Shown here: one piece after another, positions 53,523 to 63,000 of the stretch
Numbering within the stretch: position 1 is the stretch's first letter
Layout of the letters: every line of letters begins with the position of its first letter
From: Nocardioides sp. JQ2195
GTDB taxonomy: Bacteria; Actinomycetota; Actinomycetes; Propionibacteriales; Nocardioidaceae
Length of the DNA: 64,000 bases
Assembly (NCBI RefSeq): GCF_012272695.1
Contig: NZ_CP050902.1
Span: 3,224,001 to 3,288,000, forward strand
Reading direction: 5' to 3'
Translations under genes and position numbers: made by a program
Notes under the pieces: model-generated
The model's input: the letters and a program-made list of their open reading frames with translations, nothing else
What the model was told of the DNA's origin: nothing
Databases searched by the model: none

Positions 53523-54991
53523 GCGGGACTCCTGACACCAGCGGTGGGGGCGGGTGCCTGAGCCCGCCACACCTCCAAGTCGTTGCGGCACACCCACAAC
53601 GTCGCGGCCATGCAGATCCCGCCGACCGTGCCAGCGACCAGCAGGAGCAGCACGGCGCCGGACATCACCACGCCCAGCGTTGTCGCCAGCATCCAGGCAA
53701 GGGCGGCAAGGAGGGACGGGAGCGCAACGGCGTTCGACACTGCCCGGACGCCGATGCCTCCGCGGGCGAACTCGGCGAGGTACATCGGCAGGCTCACCAG
53801 TGCCGCGACGAGCACCAGCGCGAGCGCGGCACCACCGGCGCCGGCCCGGTCGATCCCCAACCACAGCGCCGGCACGAGCACCACGATCCAGACCACCTGG
53901 ATGCGCAGGATCGCGCCCGTGCGGGCACGGACCACGAGGTAGTCGTAGGCGAGCTCGAAGAAGATCCGCAGCGCCGCGAGGAGTGCCAACCACCGCAGCA
54001 CCGGGGCTGCGGCGGACCACTGCTCGCCGTAGACGAAGGCGACCAGCTGCGGCGCGGTCGCGCTCATCACGAGGCAGACCGGGAGCGCGACGGCAGACAG
54101 CGGTCGCAGCACCTGCACGAAGGAGGTGCGCATCAACGTCGGGTCGTGCTGCATCCGGGCGAACAGGGCAGGAGCCACGCTGCGCAGCGGCTGGGAGAAG
54201 ATCGAGACCGGCCAGCTGGCCAGGTTGGCGGCGAGGACATAGCTGCCCAGGACCACCGGGCCGAGGAACCGGCCGACCATGAGCTGGTCGATGAACCCGA
54301 CCAGGAACACGATGATGCTGGCCCCGGCCAGCGGGAGTCCGAAGACGAGGAGCCGCCGGGCGAAGCGTCGGTCGAAGCCGAAGCGGAACGGCAGCGGCGA
54401 GAAGCGCAGGAAGAGGAGACCGGACACCCCGGCACCGGCGAGACGCCCGACCACCAACGAGATCGCACCGAAGCCCACCGCCACCATCCCCAGCGAGACG
54501 AAGGCACCCAGCCAGACGTTCACCTGGTCCGCAACCATCCGCTGGTCCTGCCGAAACAGTCGCTGCATCAGCGCCGCCGGGGTCGCCACCACACCGTTGA
54601 CCAGGACGCAGAGGCTCATGAGCTGGACCAGTGGCGCCGCCTCCGGACTGCCCATCGCGCTCGCGAAGTACGGCGCTGCCCACACCGCCGCACCAGTCAG
54701 CACCGCGCTCATGCCCACCGAGATGGTGGTGACGGTCGGCGCAATCTCGGCAGGGTCCTCCTCCCAACGGACGATGGCCAGGCTCACCCCGAGCTCGTTG
54801 AAGCTGAGGATGGCGAGCAACGCCACCAGGGCGACCGCGTAGGTGCCGAACTCCTCCGGGCCCAGCATGCGGGCCAGGGCGATGCCGATGGCCAGGGTGC
54901 CGAACCTGGCGACCATCGTGTTGGCGAAGCTCCAGGCCAGTGCCCGTCCCGCCGCCGGACGACGACTCGCGTCCGCCACCCGTCCCGCCAC
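53519..54991 (-). CDS. Wzx-type oligosaccharide flippase
   Basis: A 490-residue protein with 12-14 transmembrane segments of the polysaccharide export/flippase (MATE-like PST) family. Typical features are ALARMLGPEEFGTYAVALVA near the N-terminus and FGLPLAGASIIVFLVGFIDQ, where the charged residue in a membrane helix is common in flippases. It would move the undecaprenyl-linked repeat unit outward for the Wzy-like polymerase. It starts at GTG 2 bp after the aminotransferase stop. Confidence 0.9.
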   Translation of the reverse strand: MAGRVADASRRPAAGRALAWSFANTMVARFGTLAIGIALARMLGPEEFGTYAVALVALLAILSFNELGVSLAIVRWEEDPAEIAPTVTTISVGMSAVLTGAAVWAAPYFASAMGSPEAAPLVQLMSLCVLVNGVVATPAALMQRLFRQDQRMVADQVNVWLGAFVSLGMVAVGFGAISLVVGRLAGAGVSGLLFLRFSPLPFRFGFDRRFARRLLVFGLPLAGASIIVFLVGFIDQLMVGRFLGPVVLGSYVLAANLASWPVSIFSQPLRSVAPALFARMQHDPTLMRTSFVQVLRPLSAVALPVCLVMSATAPQLVAFVYGEQWSAAAPVLRWLALLAALRIFFELAYDYLVVRARTGAILRIQVVWIVVLVPALWLGIDRAGAGGAALALVLVAALVSLPMYLAEFARGGIGVRAVSNAVALPSLLAALAWMLATTLGVVMSGAVLLLLVAGTVGGICMAATLWVCRNDLEVWRAQAPAPTAGVRSPA

Positions 54992-54993
54992 GG

Positions 54994-56100
54994 TCAGCTC
55001 CCCACGAGGCCCGCGAGGCAGGTCACGACCTGCTCCTGCTGCTCCACGGTGATCTGCGGGAAGATCGGCAGCGACAGGATCTCCGTGGCCGCCCGCTCCG
55101 CGACGGGGAACGCCCCGGCCGACAGGCCCAGGCCCGCATAGGCGCGGGTGAGGTGCATGGGCGTCGGGTAGTGGATCCCGGCTCCGATGCCTGCCTCGTT
55201 CAGGGCGGCCAGGACCCGGTCACGGTCCGCGACCCGGATCACGTAGAGGTGCCAGACGTCGACGTTTCCCCTTGCCTGGTTGGGCGGTCGCACGTCGTGG
55301 AGATCCTCGAGCAGCGCGGCGTAGCGCTGTGCGGCATCCCTGCGCAGCTCGTTCCACTTCTCCAGCCGGGCCAGCTTGGCTCGCAGCACGACGGCCTGGA
55401 TCGCATCCAGGCGCGAGTTCATCCCGATCACGTCGTGGACGTACTTCGTCGGCGATCCGTGCGCTGCCATCACCCGCACCCGTGCGGCGAGGTCGGCGTC
55501 GTCGGTGGTCACACCACCCGCGTCGCCGGCGGCCCCGAGGTTCTTCCCCGGATAGAAGCTGGTCGCCGCGATCGCCCCGAGCGTTCCCGCGTTGCGTCCG
55601 TGGCGTACGGCGCCCTGGGCCTGGGCCGCGTCCTCCACGATCGGGACACCGGCCGCCTCAGCGAGGCCGGTGAGCCGCTCGACCGGGGCGACCTGGCCGA
55701 AGAGGTGCACCGGCACGATCGCCTGGGTCCTTCGCGTGACAGCGTGCTCCACTGCACCGGGATCGATGAGCAGGTGCTCCTCGTCGACGTCGACGAGGAC
55801 CGGCACGGCTCCGATGCGCGAGACCGCCTCGGCTGTGGCGATGAAGGTGTTCGCCGGGAGGACGACCTCGCCCCCGGGTCGCACCCCGACCGCGCGCAGG
55901 GCCAGCTCGAGGGCGTCCGTCCCGTTGCCGACACCGACGCAGTGCCCGGCGCCGATGAACGCGGCGTACTCGGCCTCGAACCGGGCGACCTCGGCACCTC
56001 CGACGAAGCCCGTGGTCGCGAACACCCGGTCGAGTCCGGCACGGACCTCGTCGTCCACCTCGGCCTGCTGTGCCTTCAGGTCCACCAACGGAATGCTCAC
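54994..56100 (-). CDS. DegT/DnrJ/EryC1-family sugar aminotransferase
   Basis: A 368-residue PLP-dependent aminotransferase. The PLP Lys lies in SFYPGKNLGAAGDAGG, and the family start IPLVDLKAQQAEVDDEVRAG plus GNGTDALELALRAVGVRPGG are typical. It most resembles WbpE/WlbC-like enzymes that aminate 3-keto UDP-sugars. With the Gfo/Idh dehydrogenase (58866-59939) and the acetyltransferase (56097-56744) it could make a 3-acetamido sugar. GTG start overlapping the acetyltransferase stop by 4 bp. Confidence 0.88.
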   Translation of the reverse strand: MSIPLVDLKAQQAEVDDEVRAGLDRVFATTGFVGGAEVARFEAEYAAFIGAGHCVGVGNGTDALELALRAVGVRPGGEVVLPANTFIATAEAVSRIGAVPVLVDVDEEHLLIDPGAVEHAVTRRTQAIVPVHLFGQVAPVERLTGLAEAAGVPIVEDAAQAQGAVRHGRNAGTLGAIAATSFYPGKNLGAAGDAGGVTTDDADLAARVRVMAAHGSPTKYVHDVIGMNSRLDAIQAVVLRAKLARLEKWNELRRDAAQRYAALLEDLHDVRPPNQARGNVDVWHLYVIRVADRDRVLAALNEAGIGAGIHYPTPMHLTRAYAGLGLSAGAFPVAERAATEILSLPIFPQITVEQQEQVVTCLAGLVGS

Positions 56101-56744
56101 ACCGCCACCCCCTGCCTGACGAGCGGTCGTGCGGGAGCACCGACCCAGGTCTGACCGTCGGGGAGGTCGTCCAGCAGCACGGCCCCCATGCCGAGCGTGG
56201 ATCCCGCACCGACGGTCGTCCCCTCACGCACGCACGCGCTCATCCCGACGTACGCCGCCTCGCGGACGTGCACCGACCCACCCAGCGCCACCCCCGCGCA
56301 CAGGGTGGCGAAGTCGGCGACCGTGTCGTCGTGGGTGAGCGTCACCTGTGGCATCACGACGACGTGGTCGCCGATGACTGCGTTGGCGGTCACCACCACA
56401 CCGGCCAGGATCACGCAGCCGGAGCCGACATCGGCCTCGGCGGCGACCGTTGCACGCGGATGGATGATGGTGGCGAAGCGGTGGGGTGAGACCCCGTGGG
56501 CCAGTAGGCGTTCGACGAGCACGCGGCGCACGAGCCCCTTGCCCGCGCACACGACCACGTCACGGTTGTCGTGGTCGCCGATCTCGTCCAGCCCACCCCG
56601 GACCAGCGCACCAGCGACCCGCGTGCCCCGCAGCAACGGATCGTCGTCCACGACCTCGATGGTGACGAACCGGCCCGTGGCCCGGGCCGCGGAGATGGTC
56701 TCGCCGGCCAGGCCGCTCGCCGCAACCACCGTCAGGTGCCTCAT
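56097..56744 (-). CDS. PglD/NeuD-like sugar O/N-acetyltransferase
   Basis: A 215-residue protein. The N-terminal Rossmann-like part starts LTVVAASGLAGETISAARAT and is followed by a left-handed beta-helix with hexapeptide repeats (AAEADVGSGCVILAGVVVTA, then NAVIGDHVVVMPQVTLTHDD). This is the two-domain form of PglD/NeuD, which acetylates an amino group on a nucleotide-activated sugar using acetyl-CoA. Overlaps the neighbouring aminotransferase genes by 4 bp on each side, strongly implying joint action. Confidence 0.9.
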   Translation of the reverse strand: MRHLTVVAASGLAGETISAARATGRFVTIEVVDDDPLLRGTRVAGALVRGGLDEIGDHDNRDVVVCAGKGLVRRVLVERLLAHGVSPHRFATIIHPRATVAAEADVGSGCVILAGVVVTANAVIGDHVVVMPQVTLTHDDTVADFATLCAGVALGGSVHVREAAYVGMSACVREGTTVGAGSTLGMGAVLLDDLPDGQTWVGAPARPLVRQGVAV

Positions 56745-57877
56745 GGCTGCGTCACCCGCAACGCCTGGACCACGCGGGCCTGGTCGGAGTCGGCGAGCTG
56801 GTGGAACAGCGGCAGGATCAGCGTGGTGTCCGTCAGCCGCTCGGTCACCGCGAGGGCCGCCGGGCCGGTGACCCTCTCGCGGTGGGCCGGTTGCCGGTGC
56901 GCCGCCATGATCCCCCGGCGGGCCGAGATCTCACCGGCCGCGAGGTGCGTCAGGAGGCCGTCCCGGTCGAGCGGGAACCCCGGACCGACCTCGACCCAGA
57001 AGCTCTGGAAGTTGCACGTCCCCCACGGGGGGTCCGCCACCGGGCGCAACCCCTCGATCTCACTGATCTGCTTGCGGTAGGACGCCGCGAGCTCGCGACG
57101 CCGGCGCACCACCTCCGGCAGCCTGCCCAGCTGCACGATGCCGACAGCTGCCTGGATGTCGGTCATGCGGTAGTTGAACCCGACCTCGGTGTATTCCTCC
57201 GGGGGCGCCAGGACACTGGCGTGGCGTGCCGCCGCGGAGACACTCATCGCGTGCTCGCGCAGGTGTCGCGCCCGTTCGGCCCACTCGGGACGACTGGTGG
57301 TGAGCATGCCGCCCTCCCCGGTCGTCACGATCTTGCGCGGGTGGAACGACCAGGCGGCGACCTCCGCGCCCGCCCCCACAGGACGCCCCCGGTAGGTCGA
57401 TCCCGCACCACAGGCCGCGTCCTCGATGACCACGATCCCCAGCGGGTCACAGAGGTCCCGCAGGGCGGTGAGGTCCACCGGGACGCCACCCTGGTCGACC
57501 GCGATGACCGCCCGGGTCCGAGGGGTGAGCGCCGCGGCCACGGTCTCCGCGGTGAGGTTGCCGGTCACGTGGTCGACGTCCGCGAACACCGGCCGGGCCC
57601 CGCAGTACGTCGGTGCGTTGGCCGTGGCGATGAACGAGAACGACGGCACCACGACGTCGTCGCCCGGCTCGACGCCGGCCACGAGGAGCGCCAGGTGGAG
57701 AGCCGACGTGCAGCTCGACGTGGCGACGGCGTGCTCCGCCTCCATGGCCGTGGCGAACGCCGCCTCGAAGGCCGCGACCCGCGGCCCCTGGGCCACCCAC
57801 CCGGACGCGATGACCTCGCCGACCGCGGCGATCTCCTCCTCACCCAGCCAGGGCTGCATCACGTTGATCCGGCTCAT
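56741..57877 (-). CDS. DegT/DnrJ/EryC1-family aminotransferase, second copy
   Basis: A 378-residue PLP enzyme. It begins INVMQPWLGEEEIAAVGEVI and has the PLP Lys in SFHPRKIVTTGEGGMLTTSR, plus GFNYRMTDIQAAVGIVQLGR. It resembles PglE/PseC/perosamine-type 4-keto-sugar aminotransferases more than the other copy. Together with the PglD-like acetyltransferase it fits a UDP-N-diacetylbacillosamine-like route, though a PglF-type 4,6-dehydratase is not obvious in the window. Overlaps the epimerase stop by 4 bp. Confidence 0.88.
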   Translation of the reverse strand: MSRINVMQPWLGEEEIAAVGEVIASGWVAQGPRVAAFEAAFATAMEAEHAVATSSCTSALHLALLVAGVEPGDDVVVPSFSFIATANAPTYCGARPVFADVDHVTGNLTAETVAAALTPRTRAVIAVDQGGVPVDLTALRDLCDPLGIVVIEDAACGAGSTYRGRPVGAGAEVAAWSFHPRKIVTTGEGGMLTTSRPEWAERARHLREHAMSVSAAARHASVLAPPEEYTEVGFNYRMTDIQAAVGIVQLGRLPEVVRRRRELAASYRKQISEIEGLRPVADPPWGTCNFQSFWVEVGPGFPLDRDGLLTHLAAGEISARRGIMAAHRQPAHRERVTGPAALAVTERLTDTTLILPLFHQLADSDQARVVQALRVTQP

Positions 57878-58869
57878 GACGCCGCCAACGTTCGTCCCGC
57901 TGCGATCTCCTCACGCAGCGGTCGCCACCACTCGACCAGCTGTCGCAGACCTTCCTCCAGCCCGACCTCGGCCTCGAACCCCAGGTCCTCGCGGGCCGCC
58001 CGGGTGTCCGCCAGGCGACGTACGACGCCGTTGACGGCTCGCTCCGGCCCGTGCTCGACGGCCAGGTCGGAGCCCATCACCCGCAGCAGTGCTTCTGCCA
58101 GCCCGAGCAGGCTGGTCTCCTCACCACGGGCGACGTTGTAGACGCCCTCGGTGACACCGCTGCAGGCCGCCAGCACGTTGGCCCGGGCGATGTCGCTGGT
58201 GAAGACGAAGTCCATCGTCTGCTGGCCGTCCCCGAAGATCAGCGGCGGGACACCGTCGGCGATCCGCTCCATCCATCGCACCAGCACCTCCGTGTAGAGC
58301 CCGTGCACGTCCATCCGCGGTCCGTAGACGTTGAAGTAGCGCAGCAGCACGTGGTCCAGCCCGTGCATCGCCCGGAAGCTGCGCAGCATCCCCTCGTTGA
58401 ACGACTTCGCTGCGCCGTAGAAGGTGTCGTTGTTGTGGTGGTGATGGCGTTCGTCGGTCGGGAACTCCTCGGCCATCCCGTAGACCGATGCCGACGACGC
58501 GGCCACGAGCTTGTCCACGCCCGCGTCGACCGCGGCCTCACAGACGTTGAACGTGCCGTCCACCAGCACCTCCAGCGCCAGCCGGGGCTCCTCGGCGCAC
58601 TGGGTGATCCGGATCGCGGCCTGGTGGAACACGAGGTCCTTGCCGCGGCTCACGTCGTGCACGAGGTCGCGGTCGCGGATGTCGCCCTCCACCAGGCGCA
58701 CCCGACCCGTTGCCAAGGCATCGTCGAGATTGGCCACGCGGCCCCGGACCAGGTTGTCGAGCACGTCGATGTGCGCAGCACCGGCCCCGAGCGCCTGGTC
58801 GACGATGGTCGAACCGATGGTGCCCGCTCCCCCGGTGACGAGCACCCGGGCCCCGTCCAACGCGGTCAT
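57874..58869 (-). CDS. NAD-dependent epimerase/dehydratase
   Basis: A 331-residue extended SDR enzyme. The dinucleotide motif is RVLVTGGAGTIGSTIVDQAL, the catalytic Ser region is VAASSASVYGMAEEFPTDER with HHHHNND nearby, and the YxxxK motif is FYGAAKSFNEGMLRS. LLRYFNVYGPRMDVHGLYTE is typical of UDP-sugar 4-epimerases or dehydratases. Exact reaction unknown. The ATG at 58869 overlaps the Gfo/Idh stop by 4 bp. Confidence 0.88.
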   Translation of the reverse strand: MTALDGARVLVTGGAGTIGSTIVDQALGAGAAHIDVLDNLVRGRVANLDDALATGRVRLVEGDIRDRDLVHDVSRGKDLVFHQAAIRITQCAEEPRLALEVLVDGTFNVCEAAVDAGVDKLVAASSASVYGMAEEFPTDERHHHHNNDTFYGAAKSFNEGMLRSFRAMHGLDHVLLRYFNVYGPRMDVHGLYTEVLVRWMERIADGVPPLIFGDGQQTMDFVFTSDIARANVLAACSGVTEGVYNVARGEETSLLGLAEALLRVMGSDLAVEHGPERAVNGVVRRLADTRAAREDLGFEAEVGLEEGLRQLVEWWRPLREEIAAGRTLAAS

Positions 58870-59939
58870 GACACGGCCTGCCGGTCGACGGCCGACGCCC
58901 CGGCGTCGACGAGCACGCCCTGGGCGGCCAGGCTCCGGCCCGCGGCCTCGAGGACCGAGAGCACCCTGAGCCCGGCCCGGCCGTCGGTCCGTGACGGGCG
59001 GCCGGTCCTGATGCTGGAGGCGAACTCGGCGACCATGCCGCCGATCGCCTCCGTCTCCGGCAGTGCAGGCGCCCACGTGTCCCCCAGCCGGTAGGAGACC
59101 GTGGCAGCACGCCGATCGACCTGGTCGACGGACTGCTGGACGAGGTCGACGCCGCGGTCATAGACGCTGAGCCGCTGCTGGGGGTTCAGGTCGTCCCAGA
59201 CGAGGGTGCGCTGGGACCCCCCGATCACCATCTGGCGGATCTTGGTGGGGCTGAGCCAGTTCACGTGCACGTGGGCCATCGCCCCGCCCTCCAGCGGCAT
59301 CATCAGGTAGCCCACGCAGGACTTGCCGGCGCCCAGGGGGTCGGCTCCCTGGGCCGAGACGCCCACCGGCCGGAGGCCTCCGGGGAGGATGTAGTCGAGG
59401 ATCGAGAGGTCGTGCGGGGCGAGGTCCCAGAAGACGTCGACGTCCGGCTGCACCAGCCCGAGGTTGATCCGCACCGAGTCGATGAAGAGGATCTCACCCA
59501 GCTGCCCGCTCTCGATGAGCTCCCGGATCTTGATGACGGCCGGCGTGTAGCAGTAGGTGTGGTCGGCCATCAGCACCAGTCCCTGTTCTGCGGCGAAGTC
59601 CACCATCGCCCGACCGTGGTCGCCACTGTCGGCCAACGGCTTCTCGACCACGACGTGCTTGCCCGCACGGAGCGCCCGCGCGGCGATGTCGTGGTGGGTG
59701 CGGGCCGGCGTGGCGATCGCGACCGCATCCACGTCCTCACGCGCGAGGACCTCCGCCAGGGAGTCCGTGACCGCGACACCGCTGCGCTCCCCCAGCACGC
59801 GCTGTGCCCTCTCCGTGTCCAGGTCGCACACGGCGACCAGGTCCCAGTCCTCGCTGGCTCGGAAGTTGCGGATCAGGTTGGGCCCCCAGTAGCCGGCACC
59901 CACCACAGCGACTCCGAGCCTGCCCCGTGCACGACTCAT
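58866..59939 (-). CDS. Gfo/Idh/MocA-family oxidoreductase (WlbA/WbpB-like)
   Basis: A 357-residue NAD(P)-dependent oxidoreductase. Rossmann motif VAVVGAGYWGPNLIRNF at the N-terminus; EKPLADSGDH with the conserved Lys of the EKP motif. The C-terminal domain has WDLAPHDLSILDYILPGG with the family His. WlbA/WbpB enzymes oxidise UDP-GlcNAc(A) at C3, matching the adjacent WbpE-like aminotransferase and acetyltransferase. An AAGGGG ribosome binding site precedes the ATG. It is the first gene of the minus-strand half. Confidence 0.85.
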   Translation of the reverse strand: MSRARGRLGVAVVGAGYWGPNLIRNFRASEDWDLVAVCDLDTERAQRVLGERSGVAVTDSLAEVLAREDVDAVAIATPARTHHDIAARALRAGKHVVVEKPLADSGDHGRAMVDFAAEQGLVLMADHTYCYTPAVIKIRELIESGQLGEILFIDSVRINLGLVQPDVDVFWDLAPHDLSILDYILPGGLRPVGVSAQGADPLGAGKSCVGYLMMPLEGGAMAHVHVNWLSPTKIRQMVIGGSQRTLVWDDLNPQQRLSVYDRGVDLVQQSVDQVDRRAATVSYRLGDTWAPALPETEAIGGMVAEFASSIRTGRPSRTDGRAGLRVLSVLEAAGRSLAAQGVLVDAGASAVDRQAVS

Positions 59940-60040
59940 TCCGTCCCCTTAACTCGTGAGGACACCATTCGACTCGGATCGGCGGGCGATCGTGGAGGAC
60001 CTGGTGCCAGTTACCCAATGTTGGCGAGAGACGGAACGGC

Positions 60041-63000
60041 CTACGGCGCCGACGACCGGAAGACCACGTCGACGAAGTAGTTCGTGGCGTTGAACGAGCT
60101 CGTCGGGAAGCCTCCGCTGGCCCCGTAGGTGAAGCGTCCGTTGTTGCCGCCCGGTGCGAACAACGGCCCGGAGGTCAGGTTGTCGTAGAAGAACCTCGGC
60201 GTGCCGGAGTAGTGCCCGTTGGGCGCGAAGTAGGACACCACGTAGGTCTGCCCTGCGGTCAGGGCGAGCGGGGTCGACAGCTGGGCTGTCTGCCACCCGG
60301 ACGACGACTCGTTCGTGAAGGTCACCGTGGCCAGACGGGTCCCGGTCGCGGACCAGATCGAGCCCGTGTGGGTGCCGGTGTTGCCGGATCCCTTGAAGAA
60401 CTTGATCGCGGTCACCGTGCCGTCGACGGACGGGGTGAACGCCGTGCCGAGCTCCACCGCGTCCTTGTCGTTGATCGACGTCTTGCTGGGAGTGAGCCCG
60501 GTGAACAACGACGTGTAGGTCGACGGGGCACTGGCCTCCGTGCGGAACGTCCAGGTCTGGGTCGCCAGCACGGCGCCGTCCGTCGACACCACCCCGGAGA
60601 CGGTGACCGTGATGTCAGCCCCGGCCGGGAGGTTCGACGTCGGTGTGAAGGTGAGCTTCGTCTGGTCGGCGGACAGCGACGCGGTGCCCGCGATCGTCGT
60701 CGTGCCCTGCTTCACGCTCATCGACCACCCCGGCGCCACCGGCGCCGAGAGCGTGATGGAGGGCGTCACCGTGCGCGCCACGTCAACAGCACCCGCGACC
60801 GGGGTGCGCGAGGCCACGGCGATGGTCGCCGGTGCGGCCTCGAACACGACGTCGACGAAGTAGTTGGAGCTGCCCCACGAGAAGGTCGGGAACCCACCCC
60901 CGTCTCCGTAGAGGTAGCGACCGTTGTTGCCGCTCGGCGACGTCAGGTCGCCCGAGGTCCACGGGTTGTTGAAGAAGCCCGACGTGTAGGAGTAGTGCCC
61001 TTGGGGCGCCAGGTAGGAGACGACGTACGACGTGCCCGCGGTGACCGAGAGCGGCTGCGTGAGGTTGGCGGTCTGCCATCCCGAGGGCGACTCCCCGACG
61101 AAGGTGACCGTGGCCAGGCGGTCGCCCGACATCGACCACACGGATCCGGTGTGGGTGCCGTTGTTCCCGGTGCCCTTGAAGAACCTGATCGCGGTGATCT
61201 TGCCGTCCTTCGACGGAGTCACCACCGTGCCGAGCTCGACCGGCGATCCCTCGTCCGCGGCCGCCACCTCCGGCAGGAGGTCGCTGAAGAGCGACTGGCT
61301 GTTGGCGGCGTCGGCACCCCTGGTCTCGAAGCTCCAGGTCTGTTGCGGCAGGGTGACGCCTTCGGTCGAGGTGACCCCGGCCAGGGTGACCGTGATCGTC
61401 GACGACGCCGGCAGCAGGGCGCCCGGGGTGAAGGTCAGCTGGGTGCCGCCACTGCCCAGGGATGTCGTGCCGGCGATCGTGGTGCTGCCGCTCTTGACGG
61501 TCATCGTGGCGCCGGAGGTGATGGCGGAGGAGAACCAGACCCTGATCGGCGTGCCGCGCGCCACCGAGGTGGCTCCCGGTGCCGGGTCCTGCGCGGTGAC
61601 CGCGAGCGTGGGTGCGACCTTCTCGAAGACCACGTCGACCAGATAGCTGGTCGAGGAGCTCGCGTCCGGGAAGCCGGTTCCGTAGGTGTAGGCGCCGGCG
61701 CTGGAGGTCACGCTCAGGGGCGGCCGCGACAGGTTCGCGTTCGCGAAGGCGTTCGGCGTCGCGGAGTACCTGCCGACCGTGGTGCGGTAGGAAGCGACGT
61801 AGGTGGAGCCCTTGGTGACCGGGACCGGCTGGGCGAAGGTGAGCGTCTGCCAACCCGTCGTCGACTCGTCGGTGAAGGTCCCCTGGGCGAGCACCTGGCC
61901 GGTGCTGCTCCACAGCGTGCCGGTGTGGGTCCCGGTGTTGTTCAGCCCCTTGTAGAACCGGACCCCGGTGATGGTGCCGTTGACGTCAGGCGAGACCTTC
62001 ACGCCCAGGGTCACCGCTGCCTTGTCCACGTCCTCGAGCAGGGTCGGCACGGTGGAGTCGTCGAAGAGGGAGCAGGGGCAGACCCCGGGAGCGTTCGGCG
62101 GCCGCGCCGTCGTGAACGACCAGGTCCTGCCGGTGCTCACCTGGTTGCCCAGGGTGTCAGTGGCCGACACCGTGCTGGTGAACTTCACGAACCCGGCGAG
62201 CGGCTGGGACGGCGTGAAGGTCACCGTGCGGGTGGTGGCGTCGTACGCCGTGCTGCCGGCCACCGCGACCCCGTTGGCGTCCTTGACGACGATGCCGACG
62301 CTGCTGGCGACGACGGGCTTCGACAGACGGGCGCTGACCGTCGTGTCGAGGGCGACACTGGACGAGCCCGCCAGCGGCCACTGGTTGGTCGCGATCAGGG
62401 GTGACTCGTCGGTGGAGGTGAACGAGACGTCCACGAAGTAGTTCGCGTTCTGGTAGCTCTGGCTGGGGAACTGGCCAGCGTTGCCGTAGACCCCCGCCGG
62501 CGTGGCACCGAAGCCACCGTCCACCATCAACGGGCCCGCGTCCGTCGGCGACGACGAGAACGCCCAGGGCTGCACCGCGTAGTGACCGTTGGGGACGGTG
62601 TAGGAGACCACGTAGGTCTGCCCCGCCGTCACGGGCACCGGTGTCCCGAAGGTGACGCTCTGCCAACCGGTGGCCGACTCGTTGCTGAAGGTCGCGCTGG
62701 CCAGCAGCTCCGCACTGCTGCTCCACAGGGACCCGACGTGGGTGCCGGTGTTGCCGCTGCCCTTGTAGAACCTGACCCCGCTGACGAAGCCCGACGAGGT
62801 CGGCGTGAAGCGCAGGCCCAGCTCGGCGGAGGACGCGTCGTCGGACGCCGGGACGGCCGGCACCGTGGCCCCGAACACGCTGCACGGGCACGCGACGTTG
62901 AAGGACCGGTCGGTCGGGGCGCCGATGTTCCCGCTGTCGTCGATGGCGCGGACGCGCAGGGGTGACGTGCCGTTCCCGTGCTGGATGAACGTGTAGCTCC

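Noticed and set aside
60212..62404. 730-codon plus-strand frame
   Set aside because: Antisense to the DUF4082 protein; the repetitive look comes from the repeats on the coding strand.
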